Of a stretch of 54,124 bases of DNA, positions 16,159-24,843 are shown one piece after another (within the stretch, counting starts at the first letter, position 1; each line of letters starts with the position of its first letter). Under the pieces are notes generated by a model. That model was not told the origin of the DNA, made no database searches, and saw nothing but the letters and a program-made list of their open reading frames with translations. This stretch comes from Bacteroidales bacterium (GTDB taxonomy: Bacteria; Bacteroidota; Bacteroidia; Bacteroidales; UBA932). Location: assembly GCA_017428035.1 (NCBI GenBank), contig JAFRRR010000124.1:1-54124 (forward strand), given 5' to 3'. Made by a program: the position numbers and the translations under genes.

Positions 16159-19100
16159 CTATTTAAAAGTCACGTTAAGACCTATATTGAGAACCCTTTG
16201 AAGAGGATAGCCAAGACCATTGCCGGCCATCTCCACGTCCCAGAGACGGAACTTGCTCCACGTAAAGAGATTCGATGCACTGAGGTAGAACCTCAAGTTG
16301 TCCACATGCGTATTCTGAGTAAGTTTCGAAGGAAGTGTATATCCGAATTCAACCTGCTTGAGACGAAGGAACGAACCGTCCCTCATAAACCAGGTACTGG
16401 TTTGGACATTATTATTGTTGATTTCAGAACTCAAGCGAGGCCAGAGGGCATACAAATTCTGATTGTCTTCTGACCAGTGGCTGTCGGCGTATACTTTCAA
16501 CAACTGTGTCTGACCCTGGAACGGAGATGTTCCTGAGGCATTGATCCAGAAGCTTTCGTTTGCAAGTCCCTGGAAGAATACTGAAGCATCAAACCCCCTG
16601 TACCCTGCAGAGAAGCCGAAACCATAAACGATCTCAGGAGATACCGGGTTTCCGATAGGTACCATATCGGCAGGAGTAATTTTGCCATCCCGATTGACGT
16701 CGGTGTACTTGATGTCTCCACCGCCATAAAGGCTGCCGAACAACTGGGAAGGAGAATTGGCTGCCTCCTCGTCGTCCACGAAAAGACGTTCTGCTATATA
16801 ACCCCAGTTCTGTCCGATGGATTGGCCCACGTGGCTGCGCCAGTATTCAGCGTATTCGGGCTCCTCGAAAACCTCGTATCTACTGACAGCCCAGGTAAAG
16901 TTAGCTCTGGCCGAAGTCCAGAAGTAACGGTTCCAAACCTGCTGATAATCGGACTGGATATCGATACCGTGTGCCCTTGCTTCACCGACATTTGCCCTGA
17001 CAGACGCAGTCAGACCCATTGTAGAGGGTATCGATGCACGGTCCATCAAGATATTCTTTCGGTGTTCGGAGAAATATTCAGCAATGATATTCAATTTGTT
17101 GAAGAGACCAAGTTCTACTGCGAAGTTGTGTTTATAAGAAGTCTCCCAAGTTATGTCATCATTAGCATAACGGCTCACGAGTACGCCGGGCCCTCCCACC
17201 GAGGAGGTCTGTCCAAAGTATGCGGCATGAGCCGAACTGTTCATATTGACATTGGACAGATAATAGAAGCGGTCGTATGCGGAACCGATCTGGTCATTAC
17301 CCACAAGACCATAAGAGTATCTGAGTTTGAGGTTGCTGACGACCGGTTTAACCGGCTCCCAGAAATCTTCATTGGAAACCAGCCATGCCACGCCGGCCGA
17401 GGGGAAGAAACCCCAACGATGATGCTTTGAGAATCGCTCGGACCCATTGTAGCCAAAGTTGAATTCGGTGAAATATCTTCCTCCATATGCGTAGGTGAAA
17501 CGCCCTGCCAAACCGGCATTTCGGAAAGGAAGTGACATCTGCAGGCTACCCATATTTGCACTTAGCAGTTCACGTGTCGTGAACACCAGCAATCCGCTCA
17601 CTGCGTGATTGCCGAATTCCCGATTGTAGTTGAGCCTGGATTCAGTATATAGGGTCGATTGTACATCCTTGGAACTCTCATCATAGCCCAGATATTCTGT
17701 TCCGGACTTCTCATTGATTTCCTTGAGCAAGTATTCTCCGGTAAAGGAGTCATACTGTGAAATTTTATAGAAGTACGGATTGTACGCACGCATAATGCTG
17801 AATTCGGAGAGACGGGAGATATTGACCATTGCGCTCAAATTGAGACCGGGAGTTATGAAACCCAGGTCCTGGCTGGCGTCAATAACGCAGAGCATCTGCG
17901 AACGGTTACGGTCCTTGTATCCGCGAACCATCTGGGCGTAGGGATTGATGTACTGGCCGTTGTCATAATTTCCGAAGAGGATGTGTTTTGTATACTTATG
18001 GCTTTCGTCCGGTTCGTAATAGGCAGGGAAAAGCACGGGATTTGAGTGGACGACCATGCTGTACACCTCATCTCCGGAAGACAACGGACCAGTGTAATCA
18101 TCAAAGTTGCCGGTCATCCTGACACCCATCCTGGTGGTAGGAGTCAGGTTGATGTCTATGTTGGCACGTACCGTGTAGTTGCGGAAATCGATGTTATTGT
18201 TGAAACTGTTGCGCTTATCCACCTTCAGGATACCGTTGTCGCGGGTCGCAGAAGCAGAGACGTAGTACTGGGATACCTTACCGCCGCCGGTCACGCTGAC
18301 TGTTGCACGCTGGCTTGTGGATCTTTTATTGAAGAGCATATTATACCAGTCGTTTGAAGGATAAATGTACGGATTTGCGCCGGGCTTGCCGGTGTTATCA
18401 ATTTTGTCCTGGCTATACGGCAGATTCCCCAAAGGATTGCGTGTCAAAACCGCTTCGTTGGCCAATTTCATATAAGTGACAGGATCGGCAAGTTCGATGG
18501 TGCTTGTCGGTTCGGAAATGGAATTTTCCAGTCTTACGAAAACCTTTGCAGGACCCTCTGTTCCTCTTTTAGTCGTTACCAGAATGACTCCGTTCGCGCC
18601 GCGTGCACCATAAAGGGCGGTGGCTGTTGCATCTTTCATAATAGAGAATGATGCGATATCATCCGGCTGCAAACGGGCAAGGTCGGTTGTTGTAAGTTCA
18701 ATGTTGTCAATCAGAATCAGCGGGTTTGTATTGGCGCCGAAAGTGGTGATGCCACGAACAAAGAAGTCTGCATTGTCCTGACCGGGCTCACCGCTTCTCT
18801 GATAAGAGATGATACCGGCAAGGTTACCTGCCAACGCTGTAGTAAGGTTACTGGAAGGGATTTTCAGCTTACCTGGATCGATTGTGGTGATAGCACCGAT
18901 GACACTCTCTTTCTTTTGGGTGCCGAAGGCTACCACGGTCACTTCGTCAAGGGCGTTTGTCTGCTGTTTGAGGATTATGCTCAATTCATCCTGCCCGGTG
19001 TATTCGAACGACAGATCGTTCATACCCAGGGAACTTGCAACGAGCACTGTCCCTTTTTTCAGATTGTCAATGGTAAATTCACCGTTCTCATCGGTCAAAA

Positions 19101-19560
19101 CGCCGCGCTTGCCGTCTTTAACGACAATAGTTACTCCTGGGAGCGGCTCTCCGTTTGAGTCGGTGACGCGACCCGTCAATCGGCCTGGAGTAACGTTTTT
19201 GGGGGTAGAAATCTGATCGGCTGTCTTATTCCTGGTGATATACACCTGACGGCCGTCAATCTTGAAGGCGTTGTTTTGTCCTTCAAACAGTTTGGTCAGG
19301 ACAGAAGTGATATCCGCCTTTTCGAATGCAAGAGAGACGGTTCTTTTCTTGTCCACGTCCGCCGTGTTGTAGAAGAAAACATAATCGGTAGAAGCTTCGA
19401 TTATATCGAGAACCTCACCCACAGTCTTCTCCCTCACGTTCAGGGTTACGAGGCGGTTCTTCTGGTCCTGGGCAAAGGCCGTAGCGGGCAGAAATGCCGA
19501 CAACAGCACAAACAGCACAGAAGAGAGCATCAGAACCCTCAATGGATGTTTAGGAATCAT
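16159..19560 (-). CDS. SusC/RagA TonB-dependent transporter with N-terminal STN signalling domain
   Basis: 1133 residues. The order is signal peptide (1-30), STN domain (about 38-110, LNVREKTVGEVLDIIEAS), carboxypeptidase-regulatory-like domain (about 128-200, GRVTDSNGEPLPGVTI), plug from about 205 (VRGITTFGANTNPLILIDN) and a long beta barrel ending in NVTFK. The STN domain is the part that contacts a FecR-type anti-sigma factor in the periplasm, and a FecR gene lies directly upstream. This protein is therefore probably both the importer and the sensor of locus 1. The 61-base gap before the start is AT-rich and could hold the ECF-dependent promoter, but I cannot assign its boxes. Confidence 0.95.
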   Translation of the reverse strand: MIPKHPLRVLMLSSVLFVLLSAFLPATAFAQDQKNRLVTLNVREKTVGEVLDIIEASTDYVFFYNTADVDKKRTVSLAFEKADITSVLTKLFEGQNNAFKIDGRQVYITRNKTADQISTPKNVTPGRLTGRVTDSNGEPLPGVTIVVKDGKRGVLTDENGEFTIDNLKKGTVLVASSLGMNDLSFEYTGQDELSIILKQQTNALDEVTVVAFGTQKKESVIGAITTIDPGKLKIPSSNLTTALAGNLAGIISYQRSGEPGQDNADFFVRGITTFGANTNPLILIDNIELTTTDLARLQPDDIASFSIMKDATATALYGARGANGVILVTTKRGTEGPAKVFVRLENSISEPTSTIELADPVTYMKLANEAVLTRNPLGNLPYSQDKIDNTGKPGANPYIYPSNDWYNMLFNKRSTSQRATVSVTGGGKVSQYYVSASATRDNGILKVDKRNSFNNNIDFRNYTVRANIDINLTPTTRMGVRMTGNFDDYTGPLSSGDEVYSMVVHSNPVLFPAYYEPDESHKYTKHILFGNYDNGQYINPYAQMVRGYKDRNRSQMLCVIDASQDLGFITPGLNLSAMVNISRLSEFSIMRAYNPYFYKISQYDSFTGEYLLKEINEKSGTEYLGYDESSKDVQSTLYTESRLNYNREFGNHAVSGLLVFTTRELLSANMGSLQMSLPFRNAGLAGRFTYAYGGRYFTEFNFGYNGSERFSKHHRWGFFPSAGVAWLVSNEDFWEPVKPVVSNLKLRYSYGLVGNDQIGSAYDRFYYLSNVNMNSSAHAAYFGQTSSVGGPGVLVSRYANDDITWETSYKHNFAVELGLFNKLNIIAEYFSEHRKNILMDRASIPSTMGLTASVRANVGEARAHGIDIQSDYQQVWNRYFWTSARANFTWAVSRYEVFEEPEYAEYWRSHVGQSIGQNWGYIAERLFVDDEEAANSPSQLFGSLYGGGDIKYTDVNRDGKITPADMVPIGNPVSPEIVYGFGFSAGYRGFDASVFFQGLANESFWINASGTSPFQGQTQLLKVYADSHWSEDNQNLYALWPRLSSEINNNNVQTSTWFMRDGSFLRLKQVEFGYTLPSKLTQNTHVDNLRFYLSASNLFTWSKFRLWDVEMAGNGLGYPLQRVLNIGLNVTFK

Positions 19561-19621
19561 AAGGGATTTGATTGATAAGAGATTAATAAATAGTATGATT
19601 TGGTTATTGGATTATCGTCCT

Positions 19622-20884
19622 TTAGGAATTACTACTTCTTTCATTCCACTGAATGAAATATGCGCCATCTTTAACTGCAAAATTGAAAGACGCTATCTGC
19701 ATCAAACCTGTAAGGATGGTGGACAGGTCGTTCTTGAGTTCCAGGCTGCCGTAGCAGGTTATTCCCGATTCCTCTTGTGGAAGCACAAGGGTTACGTTGT
19801 AAAAGCGGGCCAACTTGACCAGGACTTTTTCTATGGATTCGTTCTTGAACTTGTAGATACCATTTATCCAAGACGTATAAAAGTCGGTGTCGACCACTTT
19901 GACGGAAGTCCCTTCAGCAGTTGCAAAGAATCCTTGTCGCGGAGTCAAAGTAATATTGCTACCCTTATATGAAACATCGACTCGTCCGTTTACCAGTACG
20001 ACATTCGAATAGTCATCGTTATCATATGAGCAGACATCGAAACAAGTTCCTTTCACAAGTACTTCCATACCTTTCGCCTGGACAATAAAAGGACGGTTGT
20101 CGTGTACGACCTCTAAATAGATTTCTCCATCCACATATATCTTGCGTTTGTCAGTAAGGAAAGAAGAAGGGAACCTGACTGTCGTCCCGGCGTTGATGCG
20201 CAGAAAACTCCCGTCGGACAGTGTCAAGGAAGCCGTCTTGCCGTACGGAACTATTATGTTGCACAGTTGTTCGGCAGTCTCTGAGGTCAACATTTCCTCG
20301 CTCCAGTCGGTTTCAGCAACTCCTTCGGTTTCGCATAAAGATTCAGCGACAATATTGTTCACACTCAACACTCCATTGGGATCATAACTTATATCCGGAT
20401 TACTCCCTTCCAGATACATTTCCATCTTATCGGTAGTGATCACGACTTTGTCGTCACTTTGCTCCATGGTCCTTACAAGATACCCGGGTGCAATATTCAG
20501 AGTTTTTTGACCGGTACCTTGCTCGCGGGGCAGCAGCATAAGAACAATGGCGATGGCTGCCGCGATGGCCGAAGTGACGGCAGCTGCCCGCACCCATAAA
20601 TGTTTTCTGCCGGTGGCCTTCTCTTCTGAAGAAATGATTGCCGTTTCAATCCTGTTCCACAAGGCATCCAGATCAGCGTTCGTGGGGGCGTCCTGAGTAT
20701 CCTTCCAACCCATAAGAATCAAGACCGCATCTGTGTATTCGTCGATATTCACCTCACCGGCATCAATCAACGTTTTCCACTTTGTCCGTGACTCTTCCGT
20801 AGGGGATACTATCGATTGGACAAAATCCTCGTCAGAAAGGAAATCTGTAAATGTGTATTTTTTATAATCCTTTACACTAGCCAT
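19622..20884 (-). CDS. FecR family anti-sigma factor
   Basis: 420 residues. A cytoplasmic N-terminal part of about 95 residues is followed by a single membrane segment (about 97-118), the periplasmic FecR domain (about 205-310, with LSDGSFLRINAGTTVRFPSS and VKGTCFDVCSYD) and a C-terminal DUF4974-like domain that ends the protein (ESIEKVLVKLARFYNV). Proteins of this family hold an ECF sigma factor inactive until the STN domain of the cognate SusC signals substrate binding. The ATG overlaps the stop of the sigma gene by one base (TAATG), typical of coupled sigma/anti-sigma pairs. Confidence 0.93.
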   Translation of the reverse strand: MASVKDYKKYTFTDFLSDEDFVQSIVSPTEESRTKWKTLIDAGEVNIDEYTDAVLILMGWKDTQDAPTNADLDALWNRIETAIISSEEKATGRKHLWVRAAAVTSAIAAAIAIVLMLLPREQGTGQKTLNIAPGYLVRTMEQSDDKVVITTDKMEMYLEGSNPDISYDPNGVLSVNNIVAESLCETEGVAETDWSEEMLTSETAEQLCNIIVPYGKTASLTLSDGSFLRINAGTTVRFPSSFLTDKRKIYVDGEIYLEVVHDNRPFIVQAKGMEVLVKGTCFDVCSYDNDDYSNVVLVNGRVDVSYKGSNITLTPRQGFFATAEGTSVKVVDTDFYTSWINGIYKFKNESIEKVLVKLARFYNVTLVLPQEESGITCYGSLELKNDLSTILTGLMQIASFNFAVKDGAYFIQWNERSSNS

Positions 20885-21465
20885 TATAGGTAATCGTTTA
20901 TATTTCTCATTAATAACAGTTTCGATCTCAGTTTATCTATCGCCCTGCCGAACAGGTTCTGTGCGGACTGGGGTTCGATTGACAAAAAAGAGGCGATCTC
21001 TTTGTAGCTCATCTGCTCTGAGAATCGGAGATATATCACTTCTCTCTGACGGGGACTCAGGTTAGAAAGCATTTCCTTGACCATAACCTTCTCGCGTCTT
21101 GTCCGTTCATCGATAATCATTTTCTCCTCGGCAGTCTCTACCGTAGAAGCTGTTGCCGGAGGAATGTTAAAGAAGACCGGTTTCTTCTTCATGGCCTTGA
21201 ATACCCTGTTTCTCAATGAAGCAAACAGGTATTTTTTAGTGTCCTCTGCCTTGGCGAATGTAGCGTAGTGGTTATGCAGATAGAGGAATAAGTCCTGAAT
21301 GGCATCTTCTACGATGCTTTTGTCCTGGCAAATAGATAGCCCATAGCGAAAGAGGTCTTTCGCATACTCATTATATAAGCCCTGAAGGACATCCTTCATC
21401 CCGTCCAGTTTTGATCGATCGCCTAACTGTTCATTAAGAGTACGATTACGTAGAAATATACTCAC
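20884..21465 (-). CDS. ECF-type RNA polymerase sigma factor (FecI-like)
   Basis: 193 residues if the GTG at 21465 is the start. Region 2 is visible as YAKDLFRYGLSICQDKSIVE followed by DAIQDLFLYL. Region 4 is LSPRQREVIYLRFSEQMSYK followed by EIASFLSIEPQ. There is no region 3, as expected for ECF sigmas. An ATG at 21399 is an alternative start: it gives 171 residues beginning just before region 2, and a TATATTTC box at about 21447-21454 (minus strand) could then serve as its promoter. The gene is first in locus 1 and its product, restrained by the FecR partner, should activate the SusC operon. Confidence 0.92.
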   Translation of the reverse strand: MSIFLRNRTLNEQLGDRSKLDGMKDVLQGLYNEYAKDLFRYGLSICQDKSIVEDAIQDLFLYLHNHYATFAKAEDTKKYLFASLRNRVFKAMKKKPVFFNIPPATASTVETAEEKMIIDERTRREKVMVKEMLSNLSPRQREVIYLRFSEQMSYKEIASFLSIEPQSAQNLFGRAIDKLRSKLLLMRNINDYL

Positions 21466-21469
21466 TTTA

Positions 21470-21498
21470 TTTGAAAAAATTCAATTTTGCTATCTTTG
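21470..21498 (+). promoter_or_regulatory. Bacteroides-type promoter for purM
   Basis: TTTG at 21470-21473 and TATCTTTG (TAnnTTTG) at 21491-21498, with a 17-base spacer, slightly shorter than the usual 19-21. Transcription would begin near 21505, about 18 bases before the purM ATG. The site lies immediately upstream of the divergent sigma gene. Confidence 0.6.
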
Positions 21499-21522
21499 CA
21501 AATCAATACTTCACTTTTTCAG

Positions 21523-22698
21523 ATGGAAAACAGAGAAGCCAGCAGATACGCCGCACGCGGCGTATCGTCGTCCAAGTCAGAGGTCCACAAAGCAATAGCA
21601 AATATGGACAAGGGGCTTTTCCCCACCGCTTTCTGCAAACTGGTGCCCGATTTTGCAGATGAAGACTACTGTCTGGCGATGCACGCCGACGGCGCCGGCA
21701 CCAAGAGCAGTCTGGCCTACGCATACTGGCGCGAGACGGGCGATATGAGTGTATGGCGCGGCATTGCCCAGGATGCAATTGTGATGAATACCGACGACCT
21801 TCTGTGCGTGGGCATCACCGGCGGTATGATGCTCTCTTCCACCATTGGCCGCAACAAGATGCGCGTGCCCGGCGAGGTCATCGCCGCCGTGATTGAGGGT
21901 TCGCAGATCTTCGTAGAGCAGATGCGCAAATACGGCATCGACATTACCCTGACGGGTGGCGAGACGGCCGACGTCGGCGATCTGGTGCGCACCATAATCG
22001 TGGACAGCACAGTGTGCGCCCGCGCCCGCCGCAGCGATATCATTGACAATAAAAACATCGCCGCCGGCGACGTCATTGTGGGTCTGGCATCCTTCGGTCA
22101 GGCTGAATATGAAGACGAATACAACGGCGGTATGGGCTCCAACGGCCTTACCAGCGCCCGCCACGATGTCTTCTCCAAAGAAATTGCAGAGAAATATCCC
22201 GAGTCTTACGAATCGGCCATCGACCGGGAGTTTGTATACACCGGCAGCAAGCGCCTCACCGACATAGAGCCCGAAACGGGCCTGACCTACGGCAAGCTGG
22301 TGCTCTCCCCCACCCGGACCTACGCCCCGGTGATAAAGGATGTCCTGGACTGCTGCCGCGGCCATATCCACGGTATGATACACTGCACCGGCGGCGCCCA
22401 GACCAAGGTTTTGGGCTTTATCGGCAACCTGAAGGTTGTGAAGGACAATATGTTTGACATCCCGCCGCTGTTCAGGGTCATCCAGGAGGAGTCCGGCACC
22501 CCGTGGAGCGAGATGTACAAGGTGTTCAATATGGGCCACAGAATGGAGATTTACGTGCCCGAAAGCGCTGCTGACCAGATTATCGGCATCAGCCGCGGCT
22601 ACGGCGTGGATGCCCGCGTCATAGGCCGCGTAGAGAAGGCCGATGCCCCCCAGGTAGAACTTGCAACGCCCCACGGCACATTTAAATACGCCAAATAA
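21523..22698 (+). CDS. purM: AIR synthase (phosphoribosylformylglycinamidine cyclo-ligase), Bacteroidales type
   Basis: 391 residues from ATG 21523, chosen because the protein opens MENREASRYAARGVSSSK as in Bacteroidales PurM, and because the upstream in-frame ATG at 21487 lies in the promoter. It catalyses the ATP-dependent ring closure of FGAM to AIR in purine synthesis. Visible features are the MHADGAGTKSSLAY loop, the DDLLCVG metal/phosphate region, and TGGETADVGDLVRT, which matches the AIRS family ATP-binding region. The stop TAA overlaps the start of the next gene (TAATG), so the lipoprotein that follows is translationally coupled. purL is in the same window 26 kb away but in a separate unit. 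Confidence 0.92.
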   Translation: MENREASRYAARGVSSSKSEVHKAIANMDKGLFPTAFCKLVPDFADEDYCLAMHADGAGTKSSLAYAYWRETGDMSVWRGIAQDAIVMNTDDLLCVGITGGMMLSSTIGRNKMRVPGEVIAAVIEGSQIFVEQMRKYGIDITLTGGETADVGDLVRTIIVDSTVCARARRSDIIDNKNIAAGDVIVGLASFGQAEYEDEYNGGMGSNGLTSARHDVFSKEIAEKYPESYESAIDREFVYTGSKRLTDIEPETGLTYGKLVLSPTRTYAPVIKDVLDCCRGHIHGMIHCTGGAQTKVLGFIGNLKVVKDNMFDIPPLFRVIQEESGTPWSEMYKVFNMGHRMEIYVPESAADQIIGISRGYGVDARVIGRVEKADAPQVELATPHGTFKYAK

Positions 22699-23768
22699 TG
22701 CAAAAAGTAATCACGATACTGCTGGTGCTGCTCACGGCCTTCCGCCTGCCGGGCTGCAAAAGCGCCCCGGTGGAGGTAGAGAACCTGGACCCGCTGGTTC
22801 ACCAGGCCCTTTACGACACCACATCCAGCTATTACACCGATTTTTCAAAGTATCCCAAGAATATCGCCGACCTTCCCATCGGCATTTTCGGACTGGGTCT
22901 GGCCGGCGCCCACACTCTGGACTGCACGGTGAATCTGGACAGTTTTGATAATATCACCGGCGGCGAGAATCCCGACCAAATCCAGGACTTTGCCGGAGAA
23001 CACATCATTTTCTATACCGCCCTTGGCGATGCCGACGAGCTTTATAAAGACGACGGCACTATGGACATTCACGACGCCGCCATCAAGAACACTCTGTTCC
23101 TGGTGGGCGACAAGTGCGCGCAGGGCGAGAAAGAACGCGCCAAGATTGTGATTGCCGCAGGCAATATCACCCGCGAGAACGGGCTGAAAGATATCCGCAG
23201 GATGCTTGAAGCCAGCGAAAGCGGCGTGAAAGTAGTGGGTGTTGTGGAAGAAGGCGTGAAAACGCTTCTGGACGAACTATCGTCCAGCCCCCTGCTCAAC
23301 TGCTCGGTGGGTCTGATTGCCGACAGCCTGACCATCGCCAGCGGCGCCTATCAGCAGATGGTAAAGGATGTTATGGCAGAGCGAGGCCTCAAGGGGAACA
23401 TCCCCGTCGTGGGCCAGCTGATGAACACTTCCGATACCCTGGCTTCAAGGGCTCTGTGCGAGGCCTTCTCCAAAATGATAGAGAGCCATTTCGCCGCAGG
23501 AATGATGTCTCCCATCTGCGCCATCGTGGCCGACACCGACATTGACGACAGCGTGAAGGAGTCCTTCCAGGAAATAATTAATAATTACAGGTCCAAGCGC
23601 ATCAACGGCAACTACCCTTACAGGTCTGTGATAAACGACAAGGTGTTCTTTATCGACCCTTCCAAGTGCGCCGCAATGGAGTGCTACAGGGTGCTTCGCG
23701 GCAACAACAACCTGGCCCTCCGCATAGAAGGGATGCAGGTCGCGCACTACACCGACCTCCCTATGTAG
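22698..23768 (+). CDS. Unrecognised lipoprotein coupled to purM
   Basis: 356 residues. The start has a lipoprotein-like signal with Cys20 (TAFRLPGCKSAP), although an arginine interrupts the hydrophobic core. The body alternates strands and helices in a Rossmann-like way (VKVVGVVEEGVKTLL, CSVGLIADSLTIASGAY, ICAIVADTDIDDSVKESF), which suggests an alpha/beta periplasmic fold, possibly a solute-binding type. No catalytic or cofactor motif is recognised. It overlaps purM by one base and is followed after 2 bases by the exonuclease gene, so all three should be co-expressed. Codon use and GC resemble purM, so it appears native. Confidence 0.7.
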   Translation: MQKVITILLVLLTAFRLPGCKSAPVEVENLDPLVHQALYDTTSSYYTDFSKYPKNIADLPIGIFGLGLAGAHTLDCTVNLDSFDNITGGENPDQIQDFAGEHIIFYTALGDADELYKDDGTMDIHDAAIKNTLFLVGDKCAQGEKERAKIVIAAGNITRENGLKDIRRMLEASESGVKVVGVVEEGVKTLLDELSSSPLLNCSVGLIADSLTIASGAYQQMVKDVMAERGLKGNIPVVGQLMNTSDTLASRALCEAFSKMIESHFAAGMMSPICAIVADTDIDDSVKESFQEIINNYRSKRINGNYPYRSVINDKVFFIDPSKCAAMECYRVLRGNNNLALRIEGMQVAHYTDLPM

Positions 23769-23770
23769 AT

Positions 23771-24358
23771 ATGAAATTCAAAGAGAGCATTACACCTGAA
23801 GAGATCGAGACACTGGATTTGATATCTTTCCCCGGAGAGATTCAGATCATTACGGAAGAAGGTCCGGCTTTCAAAGAGGCCGTGCGGCATCTTTCTTCGT
23901 GCCGTATGATAGGCTTTGACACCGAGACCAAACCGATATTCCAGCCTCACGCTCCCCGGTGCGCCACTGCCCTGCTGCAGCTCTCTTCTGAAGAGCGGTC
24001 GTTCCTGTTCCGCCTCCACACTCTGGGGCTGCCCAAGCCTCTGGCCGACATCCTGGCCAGCAAATCCATAACCAAGGTGGGCGCCGCCGTGGCCGACGAC
24101 GTCCGCGGCCTTCAGCATTACACCGACTTCACCGCCGCCCGGTTTATGGACTTGCAGCGGTTTGCAGAGCAGTTCGGCATCAAGGACAAGAGCGTAAAGA
24201 AACTGGCGGCCATAATCCTGGGCCGTCGCGTCTCCAAGGCACAGCAGTGCTCCAACTGGGAGGCGCCGGTGCTCTCGTACCCGCAGCAGCTGTATGCCGC
24301 CACCGACGCGTGGATATGTCTGGTGATGTATAAAAAGCTTCTGGAATCGGGATATTGA
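23771..24358 (+). CDS. 3'-5' exonuclease domain protein (RNase D/WRN-like)
   Basis: 195 residues from ATG 23771; the longer frame from 23666 would overlap the preceding gene by 100 bases. The DEDD fold is shown by FDTETKP (motif I, DxE), the motif II region VGAAVADDVRGLQ, and YAATDAWICLVMYKKL (motif III Asp). The length fits single-domain proteins of this family in Bacteroidales. It should be a cytoplasmic DNA or RNA 3' exonuclease, with natural substrate unknown. It is the third gene of the purM unit. Confidence 0.85.
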   Translation: MKFKESITPEEIETLDLISFPGEIQIITEEGPAFKEAVRHLSSCRMIGFDTETKPIFQPHAPRCATALLQLSSEERSFLFRLHTLGLPKPLADILASKSITKVGAAVADDVRGLQHYTDFTAARFMDLQRFAEQFGIKDKSVKKLAAIILGRRVSKAQQCSNWEAPVLSYPQQLYAATDAWICLVMYKKLLESGY

Positions 24359-24367
24359 TTTTTTTTC

Positions 24368-24375
24368 TAATTTTG
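24368..24375 (+). promoter_or_regulatory. Candidate -7 box upstream of mscL
   Basis: TAATTTTG fits TAnnTTTG and lies 40 bases before the mscL ATG, just after the preceding stop codon and a run of eight T. No clear TTTG -33 box is seen at the proper spacing, so this is tentative. Confidence 0.4.
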
Positions 24376-24414
24376 TTTCATATCAACATTACTAACTGAT
24401 AAAACTTAAAGACT

Positions 24415-24822
24415 ATGGGAAAACTCCTCAAAGAATTCAAGGACTTCGCCATCAAGGGTAATGTGATGGATATGGCCATCGGCGTTATCATTGGCGGTGC
24501 TTTCGGCAAAATCGTAAGTTCTTTTGTATCTGACATCATTATGCCGCTCATCGGCCTGCTGGTTGGCGGTACCGACTTCACCCAGTGGAAATGGGTCCTC
24601 AGCCCCGCAAACGAGGCGCTTGGCAAGGCAGAGGTTGCCCTTACCTACGGCAACTTTATCCAGGTAGTTTTCGACTTCCTCATCATCGCTTGGTGCATCT
24701 TCCTGGTAGTCAAGGCTATCAACAAGGCTAAGAAACCCAAAGAGGAACCCGCTCCCGAACCGCCGGCAACTCCCGAGGATATCCAGCTGCTCCGTGAGAT
24801 CCGCGACAGTCTCAAGAAATAA
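24415..24822 (+). CDS. mscL: Large-conductance mechanosensitive channel MscL
   Basis: 135 residues, the family's usual length. The N-terminal amphipathic helix and first membrane helix read [20 protein letters not shown] then [21 protein letters not shown] periplasmic loop follows, then the second helix ([20 protein letters not shown]) and a charged C-terminal helix. MscL forms a pentameric inner-membrane pore that opens under membrane tension and protects against osmotic downshock. Confidence 0.97.
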   Translation: MGKLLKEFKDFAIKGNVMDMAIGVIIGGAFGKIVSSFVSDIIMPLIGLLVGGTDFTQWKWVLSPANEALGKAEVALTYGNFIQVVFDFLIIAWCIFLVVKAINKAKKPKEEPAPEPPATPEDIQLLREIRDSLKK

Positions 24823-24843
24823 TTATCTCTACCACAACGCACA

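Noticed and set aside
21577-22674. 365-residue open frame antisense to purM
   Set aside because: It lies wholly inside the conserved purM gene, is rich in Ala/Gly/His/Val as expected for the reverse of GC-rich codons, and has no recognisable domain.
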